A stretch of 22,048 nucleotides of DNA, taken from a virus. The notes beneath the pieces were generated by a model. The model saw only the letters and a program-made list of their open reading frames with translations. It was not told the origin of the DNA and ran no database searches. The translations under genes and the position numbers were made by a program. Below, one piece after another: positions 1 through 6,038 of the stretch (position 1 is the first letter of the stretch; every line of letters begins with the position of its first letter). Location: positions 1 to 22,048 of IMG/VR virus record IMGVR_UViG_3300001419_000064. The stretch is one strand, 5' to 3'.

Positions 1-82
1 CGTCAGTGATGATGTATTTAGCACCGCGGGGGCTGATGTGTACTTCGCGGTTGCCGATGTACTTTTCAGAGATGGTTGCCAT
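1..82 (-). CDS. Hypothetical protein, 5' part only (runs off left edge)
   Basis: The reading frame opens with ATG at 82-80 and stays open to the window edge, giving the first 27 residues (begins MATISEKYIGNREVH). A strong ribosome binding site (AGGAGG) lies 8 bases upstream, inside the previous gene. The start shares one base with the previous stop (TAATG), so translation is probably coupled. I do not recognise the family; too little is present to assign a role. Confidence 0.7.
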   Translation of the reverse strand, partial: MATISEKYIGNREVHISPRGAKYIITD

Positions 83-210
83 TAGTTATCCTCCTGTGAT
101 TCGAGCTTCCGCAGCTCAGCGCGGATGTTGGCAGCCATGAACTTGTTGCCATGGCGTTCAGCAATTTCAAGCGCTTTCAAGTAGCGCTCGCGGCGGGAGG
201 GTTCAGTCAT
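82..210 (-). CDS. Small hypothetical protein, 42 aa
   Basis: A 42-codon gene starts with ATG at 210-208, overlapping the thyX stop by ATGA, and ends in TAA overlapping the next ATG. It reads MTEPSRRERYLKALEIAER and on, and is charged and probably all helical. Its own 3' end supplies the AGGAGG ribosome binding site for the next gene. No family is recognised. Tight coupling on both sides and good codon use support it as real despite its size. Confidence 0.65.
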   Translation of the reverse strand: MTEPSRRERYLKALEIAERHGNKFMAANIRAELRKLESQEDN

Positions 211-935
211 GGTGCCAGCCTCGCTTTACCCCAGCGGCGATCCTGATACCAATCAGCGATCTGTGGCGACCAAGTCACAAAATGCGGCCAGATCAGATCG
301 CATAGCTCACGAATTTCCCATTGAGCATCAGCTTTGGCACGCAAGTCCAAGAAGTGCAGAAAAGCGCGCAGGCTGAAGCTCACCACGAAGTGTTGGCGGT
401 AGTCGAAGGGAAGAATGCCGCGGGCATGTTCTTCGGCGAAGCCGGCCCGGAGCAGATCCCTGTAGCGCTCGGCGGCGCTTCGGCAAAGTTCGAGATCCTG
501 ATTGCGCAGATCTTCGGTGTAGGCATATTTCTTGCCCTGCCGATCGCTGTAGTCCCCAATGGGACGGAGATAAAACACCTCCTCGAGCTCAAGGGCTCCG
601 TCTGCTGCTCGGCAGATGCGTTCGCCGGTGTAGCGCATTGATTGCACATCGAAGCTGACGCCGACCCTGTGGGTGCGTGCCTGTTGCATCACCGAGTGAG
701 GGAACCAGCCCACATTCAGCACGATCTGAGCGTGCTCCATCGGGCCGTAGTGGCCCCGTTCTCCAGCCAGCAGCCGCTTGACGCAGATATGTCCAGCTCG
801 GGTTTCATCTGGCCAGTTGTCGCGATCATCAGCCACGAAGCCCTCGCTGTAGTCCTGGTGCATCGCGGCGTATATGCACTGCTGCGGATTAGGGGTGGCA
901 GCAATTAGATCGACACGAAAGTAAGGATCATTCAT
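207..935 (-). CDS. thyX: Flavin-dependent thymidylate synthase ThyX
   Basis: The 242-residue product should convert dUMP to dTMP using methylene-tetrahydrofolate and FAD, supplying thymidine for phage DNA. The ThyX signature is at residues 87-101 (RTHRVGVSFDVQSMR), with the family serine at S94 and a Thr where the first Arg of the usual RHR triad sits. The C-terminal block (LPFDYRQHF, then LHFLDLRAKADAQWEIR) also fits ThyX. Length is normal for the family (about 220-250). The ATG at 935 lies inside the last codons of the upstream 55-aa gene (8-bp overlap), and the stop overlaps the next start. ThyX is common in cyanobacteria and their phages. Folate and FAD come from the host. Confidence 0.95.
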   Translation of the reverse strand: MNDPYFRVDLIAATPNPQQCIYAAMHQDYSEGFVADDRDNWPDETRAGHICVKRLLAGERGHYGPMEHAQIVLNVGWFPHSVMQQARTHRVGVSFDVQSMRYTGERICRAADGALELEEVFYLRPIGDYSDRQGKKYAYTEDLRNQDLELCRSAAERYRDLLRAGFAEEHARGILPFDYRQHFVVSFSLRAFLHFLDLRAKADAQWEIRELCDLIWPHFVTWSPQIADWYQDRRWGKARLAP

Positions 936-1095
936 GGATGTTTTCCAAATAGTTCATTGGGACTTCGATAATGCTAAAGACGTTGGAATTGGGATGCATT
1001 TCCTGCAAGCAGAGCTTAGCATCTTCTAAGTCAAATGCCATCACATTGACTATGCGAAAGTTGAGTCTCGCTTGATACAGCTTTTGTCTAAACAT
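928..1095 (-). CDS. Small hypothetical protein, 55 aa
   Basis: This 55-codon frame starts with ATG at 1095-1093, one base into the stop of the upstream gene (TGATG), and ends eight bases inside thyX. The product begins MFRQKLYQARLNFRIVNV and contains a strand-helix pattern (FRIVNVMAFDLEDAKLCLQ) and a hydrophobic FSIIEVPM stretch, which suggests a compact alpha/beta fold. No family is recognised. Coupling on both sides and a sensible amino acid pattern argue that it is a gene. Confidence 0.7.
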   Translation of the reverse strand: MFRQKLYQARLNFRIVNVMAFDLEDAKLCLQEMHPNSNVFSIIEVPMNYLENIHE

Positions 1096-1337
1096 CAGTT
1101 GCGGAGCAAACGGGATAGGCGGCGTGCGAAGCGCTTGGCTTGGGCACGGTTGTATGTGGTGACATGCCAGTCACCACAGAAGGGGCAGTGGTAGGGAGTG
1201 CCGGTGTAGCCGCCGCGGCGTAGGTGTGCGACGGCGGCTTGGCGGTTCAAGTGGGGGATCTTGGTGGAGCACATGGCGCGTGCTCGGTGGAGGAAGCCTT
1301 CATCAGGAAGCTGGAAAGGGTCTGTGTGGGTCTGCAA
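1095..1337 (-). CDS. Small zinc-ribbon-like protein
   Basis: The 80-residue product has a CPFC knuckle in YHCPFCGDWHVTTYNRAQ near residues 49-66, preceded by a basic helix with LNRQAAVAHLRR. Only one CxxC pair is present; C23 or the histidine of DWH might complete a site, so zinc binding is plausible but unproven. The C-terminus is strongly basic (KRFARRLSRLL), which could touch nucleic acid. The longest start is TTG at 1337 with no clear ribosome binding site; the first internal ATG would remove 21 residues. The stop overlaps the next ATG. Small CPFCG.WHV proteins are frequent in phages, with no assigned role. Confidence 0.7.
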   Translation of the reverse strand: MQTHTDPFQLPDEGFLHRARAMCSTKIPHLNRQAAVAHLRRGGYTGTPYHCPFCGDWHVTTYNRAQAKRFARRLSRLLRN

Positions 1338-1346
1338 AGGGCGGGG

Positions 1347-1523
1347 TCAATCGTTCTCGGTTGATGCTGGCAGGCTGGGGGCGTCTTGGATAGCTGCGGG
1401 GGCGAGGGAAGCACGCTCGAGGGCAGTTGCCAGGTCGGAAGCGGCCTGCAGGAGGGGGCCGGCAACGGGAGCGAGCTCGGAGCAGTAGCGAGCTGTGGCG
1501 CTCCAGAAAGTGTCGTTACGCAT
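1347..1523 (-). CDS. Small hypothetical protein, 58 aa
   Basis: A 58-codon frame runs from ATG at 1523-1521 to TGA at 1349-1347. It starts eight bases inside the upstream HTH/RHH gene and ends nine bases before the TTG start of the zinc-ribbon gene. The product (MRNDTFWSATARYCSELAPV and on) is alanine-rich with an amphipathic helix near residues 22-40 (AGPLLQAASDLATALERAS). It fills what would otherwise be a 180-bp gap in a tightly packed operon. No family is recognised. Confidence 0.65.
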   Translation of the reverse strand: MRNDTFWSATARYCSELAPVAGPLLQAASDLATALERASLAPAAIQDAPSLPASTEND

Positions 1524-1905
1524 GGGTGCGGTAGTGCGTGAGGGCGGTGTTGATCAGGTCGCTGCGGGTGGTGCCGTAGCTGCCGGAGTCGCAAGCGGCG
1601 ACGAGCCACTCGTAGTTCTCCGGCGTGAGTGTGAGCTGAACGTGGCGGCGCTTGAGGTCGCGTCGCATTTCTTCGTTCTGGCGCGCCAACTTGCTGCGGG
1701 AAGCGACGGAGCGGTAGCGCTCGAGATCGTCGGCGGTGATGTGGCCGAGGCCGATGGCAATCTGCATCATTTGCAGGATGCGCTGGCGACTGACACCGAG
1801 CTCGGAAGCGAGGTCGCTCCACTTGACAAAGCCCTGACGGCTGTAGTGGGCTTCGGCTCGCTTGATCAGGTCGATGTAGCGGTCGATTTGGACTGTGCGG
1901 GGCAT
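1516..1905 (-). CDS. Putative DNA-binding protein with HTH and ribbon-helix-helix parts
   Basis: The 129-residue product (from ATG 1905) has an N-terminal helix-turn-helix of resolvase or Hin style at about residues 20-45 (WSDLASELGVSRQRILQMMQ). Its C-terminal segment reads like a ribbon-helix-helix: a strand VQLTLTPE, helix A ENYEWLVAACD and helix B TRSDLINTALTHY. Between them is a basic linker (SKLARQNEEMRRDLKRR). I infer a small regulator able to bind DNA through two different folds. A TTG at 1941 would add 12 residues; the ATG (MPRTVQIDRY) looks better. It overlaps the upstream gene by 40 bp. Targets are unknown; the palindromes at 9541-9709 are candidates only by their presence in the same genome. 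Confidence 0.75.
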   Translation of the reverse strand: MPRTVQIDRYIDLIKRAEAHYSRQGFVKWSDLASELGVSRQRILQMMQIAIGLGHITADDLERYRSVASRSKLARQNEEMRRDLKRRHVQLTLTPENYEWLVAACDSGSYGTTRSDLINTALTHYRTHA

Positions 1906-2102
1906 GGGAGTTGGACAGGAACGACGGACAGGTTGCGCCAACCGAGGTGCTCGAGAGCAGCGGCGCGGCGGCTTGCGGTGACGGCTTCGACAAAGCGGGT
2001 GGCGTCCTCGGGGGAGGGGACCAGCGCGATGGGTGGGCCTTCGGGGCTGTGGTTGGCGGCGACGAAGCCGCCTTCAGCCAGGATTGTGTAGAAGAGGCGC
2101 AT
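1866..2102 (-). CDS. Small hypothetical protein, 78 aa
   Basis: The ORF is longer upstream, but the credible protein starts at ATG 2102 (MRLFYTILAEGGFVAANHSPEG). It has strand-rich start and end segments (IALVPSPED; WRNLSVVPVQL) around a helix (ATRFVEAVTASRRAAALEHLG). It overlaps the 61-aa gene by 29 bp and the HTH/RHH gene by 40 bp; the last 14 residues are low quality and lie in the overlap. No family is recognised. Confidence 0.6.
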   Translation of the reverse strand: MRLFYTILAEGGFVAANHSPEGPPIALVPSPEDATRFVEAVTASRRAAALEHLGWRNLSVVPVQLPCPAQSKSTATST

Positions 2103-2259
2103 GGAAGGTATCGGCGGGGTAGTAGCGGCTGAGGATTCCAGAGTCTCGGAGGCGGGCATTGGCTTGCAGGATCTCAGTGGTGGAGGCACAGGTGCGGTAA
2201 AGCACGGTGCCCGTGGTTGGATTGCAGAGTTCGTAAAAAGCAAGGTCAGGAGAAGGCAT
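2074..2259 (-). CDS. Small hypothetical protein, 61 aa
   Basis: The protein begins MPSPDLAFYELCNPTTGTVL. It has a beta-hairpin-like start (FYELCNPTTGTVLYRT), then a helix (TTEILQANARLRDSG). This pattern of a short strand pair and helix is common in phage accessory proteins, but I cannot name the family. Its ATG at 2259 has no clear ribosome binding site. It overlaps the next gene by 29 bp. Confidence 0.6.
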   Translation of the reverse strand: MPSPDLAFYELCNPTTGTVLYRTCASTTEILQANARLRDSGILSRYYPADTFHAPLLHNPG

Positions 2260-2300
2260 GCGAAAGTAACGGCAGGGCCGTGAGCGAGCAGAAGGAGGTG

Positions 2301-2336
2301 GGCCGGGGAGCGCTCAGCGCTGCGGTGAGTCCGGCC
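2301..2336 (-). other. GC-rich hairpin between genes
   Basis: Arms GGCCGG (2301-2306) and CCGGCC (2331-2336) are perfect complements, and the loop contains a doubled AGCGCT. It lies in the 94-bp gap between the stop of the 135-aa gene and the start of the 61-aa gene. No T-tract follows on the minus strand, so it is more likely an RNA processing or stability hairpin than a classical terminator. Confidence 0.4.
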
Positions 2337-2353
2337 TATTCAGTCTGGCAGGG

Positions 2354-2761
2354 TCATGAGGAGGTGGTGTAGCGGACGTGATAGGTGTTTTCACCGTCGT
2401 CGAGCTCGGTCAGGTCGGGGGCGGCGTCGTACAGGTTGAGGCAAGAGTCGATGAACTGGTTGACCCGGGCGTAGTCGAGGGCGGCGTGGATCCAGTGGGG
2501 GTTGATCTCATCATGAGACTCAATGAGACGCTCCATCTGTAGGCAGGCGGTGCGGTTGAAGCAGCCCCAGAGTTGTGTGATCAGGCCGATGGTCTGCATG
2601 AAGGTCTGATCGCTGAGCTGACCTTTGGTGAGCTCGGTGTGGATGATCTGGACGATCTTGCGCTGGGCTGGCGGCAGGCTGTCGAAGTTGGGGAAGATCT
2701 CGCGGACGGTGTCGTCGCTGAGTGACTCGAAGAGCCGCTCAGGGGTGTCGGGGATTTGCAT
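2354..2761 (-). CDS. Hypothetical protein, 135 aa
   Basis: The protein begins MQIPDTPERLFESLSDDTVR and is acidic and mostly helical. It carries a segment with W and C in the middle (LITQLWGCFNRTACLQMERL) and a C-terminal strand (ENTYHVRYTTSS). The ATG at 2761 is chosen over a TTG seven codons upstream. It follows DUF932 after a strong hairpin at 2792-2808, so its expression may be partly uncoupled from DUF932. No family is recognised. Confidence 0.7.
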   Translation of the reverse strand: MQIPDTPERLFESLSDDTVREIFPNFDSLPPAQRKIVQIIHTELTKGQLSDQTFMQTIGLITQLWGCFNRTACLQMERLIESHDEINPHWIHAALDYARVNQFIDSCLNLYDAAPDLTELDDGENTYHVRYTTSS

Positions 2762-2791
2762 GGTGGGGGCACTTTGATGCAAGGGTAGGAA

Positions 2792-2808
2792 GGCCGGCAG
2801 GGCCGGCC
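2792..2808 (-). terminator. Perfect 7-bp GC hairpin after the DUF932 gene, possible attenuator
   Basis: GGCCGGC, a 3-base loop AGG and GCCGGCC form a perfect stem 15 bases after the DUF932 stop. On the minus strand it is followed by TTCCTACCC, a poor U-tract. I see this as an attenuator or 3'-end-stabilising hairpin rather than a full terminator. Confidence 0.45.
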
Positions 2809-2822
2809 ACTGGAGGGGTGGT

Positions 2823-3968
2823 TCATACCAGCGCCAGACAGGCCTCGCGGGCGCGCTCGATGCGCTTGGCGGAGGTGCCGCCCCAGAGGGACTCGAGGCG
2901 AGCGCGGGCGCGCTCGGTTTCGTTCTTGGCGCGGCCGGAGTCGTGAGTCTCGAACTGGGTGATGGCGTTGTAGAGGGCGTAGGTGGTGCCTTTGATGCCG
3001 GGGATGTTGGTGATGCCGAGGCCGGTGTTTCCGGAGTAGTGGCTGCGGATGGTGCCGATCTCGGGGAGGTCGGCGAGGGTGCGGGGGCGCTTGTCGCCGG
3101 TCTTCTTGTCGCGGATGGGGGTGGCGAGCTTGTCGGCGTAGGTGGCTTCGAGGACGCGGCGGGCGATCTCGGGGGTGAGGGTGACGTTGGTGATGGAGCG
3201 CAGCTCGTCGATGGAGGCGGCGAAGGTCTGGCGCTCGATGTCGATCAGCTGTGGGAGCTGGTGGGCGAACTCGGTGACGCTGCCGGTGTGGCGGCGGCGG
3301 AGGCCGGTGCCGTTGGTGATGGCGTTGCGGGTGGCGCGGCCGGTGAGGAAGTTGAGCTGGTTGGCGCAGGCGAGGCGGATGTCGCTGAAGAAGACGCCGA
3401 AGCCGCTGCTGCCGTCGTGGGAGTTGAAGATGTGCAGGTAGCGGCGGACGCGATCACCGGGGACGACTTCGCTCTCGGTGTTGATGGAGGCGGTGGCGTA
3501 GACGCGGCGGCCGTTGCGGATGGAGAGGACGGTTTCGAGGTTGATGTCCTCGCGGAGGTAGTCGAGGAGGTTGATCAGGGCGCTGTTTTGCACCGGGGTG
3601 TAGGCGGTGCCGTGGATGCCGAGGAGGGCATCGTTGTCGCTGCGGACGATGGAGCAGTGGTCGGGGGATTCGATGGGGCCGTCGGGGCCCATGTAGAAGA
3701 CGGCGCGGCGCTCGGCGGTCCAATCGAGGCCGGCGATGGTGAAGGCCTCGGAGGCGGAGGCGTTCTCGGGGACGAAGGTGCCGAGCTGGGCGGTGAGGGG
3801 ATTTACGGTGTAGCCGTGCTCGCGGTACTTGCCGTAGACGGCGGGGCCGTAGCCGTCGGCGGCGTAGGCGGAGGAGACGGTGCTGGGGCTGAAGTCACGC
3901 ATGGTGGTGAAGTGGGTGGTGGTGTTGCCGGATTGGGTGCGGCTCCGGCCGGCCGCGTTGGTGGTCAT
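2823..3968 (-). CDS. DUF932 / phage-plasmid-like protein (TIGR03299 type)
   Basis: The 381-residue protein matches the DUF932 layout. A variable N-terminus is followed by a core with GLDWTAERRAVFY, IVRSDNDALLGIHGTAYTPVQN (near residues 107-128), a strand-rich middle with FSDIRLACANQLNF, and a long helical C-terminus ending in W.G.SAKR. The family occurs in phages and plasmids and has no established biochemical function; a role around DNA metabolism or host takeover is only a guess. ATG at 3968 follows a weak AGAAG ribosome binding site. The gene is strongly G/C-biased at third positions, which produces a false 365-codon Gly/Ala/Val-rich frame on the opposite strand. Confidence 0.85.
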   Translation of the reverse strand: MTTNAAGRSRTQSGNTTTHFTTMRDFSPSTVSSAYAADGYGPAVYGKYREHGYTVNPLTAQLGTFVPENASASEAFTIAGLDWTAERRAVFYMGPDGPIESPDHCSIVRSDNDALLGIHGTAYTPVQNSALINLLDYLREDINLETVLSIRNGRRVYATASINTESEVVPGDRVRRYLHIFNSHDGSSGFGVFFSDIRLACANQLNFLTGRATRNAITNGTGLRRRHTGSVTEFAHQLPQLIDIERQTFAASIDELRSITNVTLTPEIARRVLEATYADKLATPIRDKKTGDKRPRTLADLPEIGTIRSHYSGNTGLGITNIPGIKGTTYALYNAITQFETHDSGRAKNETERARARLESLWGGTSAKRIERAREACLALV

Positions 3969-3993
3969 ACAACTGGAGCTTCTTTGATGAGCC

Positions 3994-4293
3994 TTAACAG
4001 CAGATCGCGCTGCCGTCGCTCTCGTCGCAATACGCTCTAAGTTGAGCCTTTGTAATCCGCTCTCCGTCTAAGAACAGCTTGGTGTTAATCCTGTGAAAAG
4101 GAAAGCCTGTAGAACTGCACATAAAGACGTAGCTCAGCTCTACATCAAGACATTGGCCGGTAGACAGCCGGTACTGCAGCTGTTTGGTGTCTTGGTGCAG
4201 GGGATCGCCTACACCTCCGAGACCTTTCTTGTAGCGGCGGCAGGCCTGTTCAACGATTGAAGTGATTTTGCCTGTAGGGATTGGTTCAGTCAT
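3994..4293 (-). CDS. Hypothetical protein, 99 aa
   Basis: The protein begins MTEPIPTGKITSIVEQACRR. It has an N-terminal helix, a central beta region (QLQYRLSTGQCLDVELSYVFMCS; FHRINTKLFLDGERI) and ends in CC. The start overlaps the stop of the upstream 86-aa gene by ATGA. Codon use is less GC-extreme than in DUF932. No family is recognised. Confidence 0.75.
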   Translation of the reverse strand: MTEPIPTGKITSIVEQACRRYKKGLGGVGDPLHQDTKQLQYRLSTGQCLDVELSYVFMCSSTGFPFHRINTKLFLDGERITKAQLRAYCDESDGSAICC

Positions 4294-4550
4294 TCGCCTA
4301 AGTGAATCAGGTGGGTTTCTAGGTACTTGTGGACCTCGTGAAGTTTGCGGGCGGCTTCGTTGCGTTCAGTGGTGGCCTGCTGCCAGGCACCGTCTGGTTG
4401 CACGTAGTAATCGCGCTGATTGAACTCGATAGCGTTGAACGCTGTGATGGCTTCATTCAACCGGTTCCATGCAGCGAAGTAGCCCTCGGAGAGCATCTTG
4501 TGGCTTGTGCCGTTGAGATGAACAGCAGGGAAAACAGTGAATTCAGTCAT
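4290..4550 (-). CDS. Hypothetical protein, 86 aa
   Basis: The open frame extends upstream, but ATG 4550 (MTEFTVFPAVHLNGTSHKML) overlaps the previous stop by ATGA and is the natural start. The product has a short strand region, then two long helices (YFAAWNRLNEAITAFNAIEFN; TERNEAARKLHEVHKYLETHL). Its last codons are part of a 27-bp sequence that recurs at 5250-5276. No family is recognised. Confidence 0.75.
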   Translation of the reverse strand: MTEFTVFPAVHLNGTSHKMLSEGYFAAWNRLNEAITAFNAIEFNQRDYYVQPDGAWQQATTERNEAARKLHEVHKYLETHLIHLGE

Positions 4551-4792
4551 AGGTAAAGGACCATGGGGCCAGTGGTTTGGACGTAGAGGCGAGCGCCGCA
4601 AGACAGCGGCTTGTGGATGGCGTTGACGCCCTCGAATTCACCGCCGGCAGTCCACCGCTTGCACGGGTGGGACTTGCCTTTGAACTGGACGGTGTAGGGG
4701 CAGACGTCCTCGCCGGCCATCGCGCGGCGGAGGAGGTTCTGGTTGACGTGGATGCGTTTGATGCATCCCTCGGGGAGCTGCTTAATAGTCAT
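4547..4792 (-). CDS. Conserved phage hypothetical protein (IHVNQ...PLSCGAR type)
   Basis: The 81-residue product contains IKRIHVNQNLLRRAM near residues 11-25 and HKPLSCGARLYVQT near residues 60-73. I recognise this pair of motifs from small proteins found in many phages and some bacteria, all of unknown function. The fold looks all-beta with one helix. ATG at 4792; the stop overlaps the next start by ATGA. The sequence just upstream of the ATG (GTCAATCAGGTG) is repeated at 5241-5252. Confidence 0.75.
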   Translation of the reverse strand: MTIKQLPEGCIKRIHVNQNLLRRAMAGEDVCPYTVQFKGKSHPCKRWTAGGEFEGVNAIHKPLSCGARLYVQTTGPMVLYL

Positions 4793-4806
4793 GGGTCAAT
4801 CAGGTG

Positions 4807-5238
4807 TTAGAGGTAGCCGGCAAAAGCCATTCCTGGTTCGTCATAGAACCAAGTGATGTCGAGGTCTTCAAACTGTTCTCTGAGGTAGAGGCAAAGTTCC
4901 TCTGGTGGTCCCCAGGCCGTCAGGAACTCGTACTGGAGGAAGTCAGACATGTCATCGGAACAGTCCGGTGAATCGATGTCCCACTTGGTGCCCCAATGCG
5001 CAAGTCGCCAGTTGTACCAGCGATCGTCGATAGTGCCGTCAGGGAAATAGTGGCCGCTCCATGGAATGCGGTATTTAGGTCCAGGGAGCCAGCCTTTCTC
5101 GTTTGGCGTTTGTCTCCAGTCAGGCTCGGGCCTGAGGATTTGGAAGGGAGTGGATGAATCCATTGCGCCACGAATGAAATCAATCGTGTCGTGATTTTCC
5201 GAGGTAAAGGTCACTCGGTTGCTGCACCAATTAGGCAT
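4807..5238 (-). CDS. Api92/YubB-like (DUF1281) ferredoxin-fold protein
   Basis: The 143-residue product begins MPNWCSNRVTFTSENHDTID, the typical opening of the Api92/YubB (DUF1281) family. It carries the diagnostic YNWRLAHWGTKWDIDS segment near residues 77-92, then FLTAWGPPEELC and YDEPGMAFAGYL. Family members occur on phages and plasmids and adopt a ferredoxin-like alpha/beta fold. Their function is not established; no iron-sulfur cysteines are implied. ATG 5238, stop TAA. The gene start overlaps the short frame at 5211-5282. Confidence 0.8.
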   Translation of the reverse strand: MPNWCSNRVTFTSENHDTIDFIRGAMDSSTPFQILRPEPDWRQTPNEKGWLPGPKYRIPWSGHYFPDGTIDDRWYNWRLAHWGTKWDIDSPDCSDDMSDFLQYEFLTAWGPPEELCLYLREQFEDLDITWFYDEPGMAFAGYL

Positions 5239-5282
5239 GAGTCAATCAGGTGAATCAGGTGGGCTTCGAGGTACTTCTGCAT
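5211..5282 (-). pseudogene. 23-codon remnant duplicating the end of the 86-aa gene
   Basis: The frame starts ATG 5282 just after the previous stop and reads MQKYLEAHLIHLIDSCLIG. The segment KYLEAHLIHL matches KYLETHLIHL at the end of the gene at 4290-4550, and the DNA matches at 25 of 27 bases (4302-4328 versus 5250-5276). I interpret it as the leftover 3' end of a duplicated copy whose body was replaced by the neighbouring genes. It could still be translated. Confidence 0.45.
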
Positions 5283-5284
5283 CG

Positions 5285-5497
5285 TCAGGCCTTGGTACGG
5301 GTGTAGAAGTAGCTGCCGGGTCCGAAGTCCTCGAGCAGGTGGGGGAACGCAGCCTCTATGCGGCGGCGGTTGGCGGCGTCGCCTTTGAACCAGGCGTGAG
5401 CCAAGGCGGTGCAAAAGCCGCCGCCGTGGCGTTGCATGGCGAGGAAGGTGCGCCACTGGTCTTGCGGCGTGAGTGTGTCGAAGGTTGCGGGGCTCAT
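5285..5497 (-). CDS. Hypothetical protein, 70 aa
   Basis: ATG 5497 (MSPATFDTLTPQDQWRTFLA) overlaps the upstream stop by ATGA. The product is helical (FLAMQRHGGGFCTALAHAWFKGDAANRRRIEAAFPHL split by a Gly-rich turn) and ends in GPGSYFYTRTKA. Short proteins with this layout are common in phages near accessory genes; no function is known. Confidence 0.7.
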   Translation of the reverse strand: MSPATFDTLTPQDQWRTFLAMQRHGGGFCTALAHAWFKGDAANRRRIEAAFPHLLEDFGPGSYFYTRTKA

Positions 5498-5838
5498 GGG
5501 CGGTAGTTGGTGGTGAGGGCGACGTAGACGGTGGGGTTGTCGGTGGCCAGGCCTTCGGCCTGTTCGCGGAGTTGGGTTTTGCGGAGGGCCTCCATGGCGG
5601 CCTCGGTTTCGGGGGTGTAGGTCCACTTGTGGCGGATCTTGCGGGTGACGACGAGGTCGCCCTGCTCTATGCGGTCGAGGTCGAGGCGCTGCATGCGCTC
5701 ACACAGCCATTGGCGGTGAGCGGTGAGCTTGGCGGTGAGGCGCTGGGCTTCGAGCTGGAGCTCGTGAGCGTCAGCCAGGCGGCGGCCGATGGAGCCGGAG
5801 GGGCTGTAGCTGCGGACTTTGGCGGTGGGGTTACGCAT
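5494..5838 (-). CDS. Hypothetical protein, 114 aa, coiled-coil-like
   Basis: The protein begins MRNPTAKVRSYSPSGSIGRR. Residues about 18-60 are a long charged helix (ADAHELQLEAQRLTAKLTAHRQWLCERMQRLDLDRIE), followed by a strand (DLVVTRKIRHKWTYTPE), a second helix and a C-terminal strand (TVYVALTTNYRP). The pattern suggests a helical-hairpin protein with a small sheet. ATG 5838 follows a 60-bp gene-free stretch, so this could be the first gene of a sub-operon. No family is recognised. Confidence 0.7.
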   Translation of the reverse strand: MRNPTAKVRSYSPSGSIGRRLADAHELQLEAQRLTAKLTAHRQWLCERMQRLDLDRIEQGDLVVTRKIRHKWTYTPETEAAMEALRKTQLREQAEGLATDNPTVYVALTTNYRP

Positions 5839-5897
5839 GGATTGGAGAGAACGTGCAGAGATTAGCAGCTTCGCTGCGATGTGTGCAACTTATGCAC

Positions 5898-6038
5898 TTA
5901 GGGGCCTGTAGTGGATGCGGGGACGATCGGTAGCGCCACGGGGGTTTGGCGGTGGAGCTGCTGGCCGTGGTTGATGGCCAGGGCAGCGAGGGCGAGGCCG
6001 ACGAGGAAGCCGGCCACGTGCTCGGGGTGGATTCTCAT
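5898..6038 (-). CDS. Small predicted membrane protein, 46 aa
   Basis: The frame begins at ATG 6038, overlapping the DUF7227-like stop by ATGA, and ends TAA at 5898. Residues 8-22 (VAGFLVGLALAALAI) form one short transmembrane helix, preceded by MRIHPEH and followed by a hydrophilic tail rich in Gln and Pro. Single-pass small proteins like this can be lysis accessory or inner-membrane effectors; the sequence alone does not say which. Confidence 0.65.
   Translation of the reverse strand: MRIHPEHVAGFLVGLALAALAINHGQQLHRQTPVALPIVPASTTGP

Noticed and set aside
1247-1993. Minus-strand Pro/Ser/Arg-rich frame of 248 codons
   Set aside because: It overlaps the HTH/RHH gene and the 58-aa gene in another frame and has shadow-like composition.
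2943-4040. Plus-strand 365-codon frame rich in Gly, Val and Ala
   Set aside because: It is the mirror of the GC3-biased DUF932 gene; low complexity and no domain.
4572-4810. Plus-strand frames opposite the 81-aa gene
   Set aside because: They mirror the minus-strand gene with the PLSCGAR motif and lack signals.
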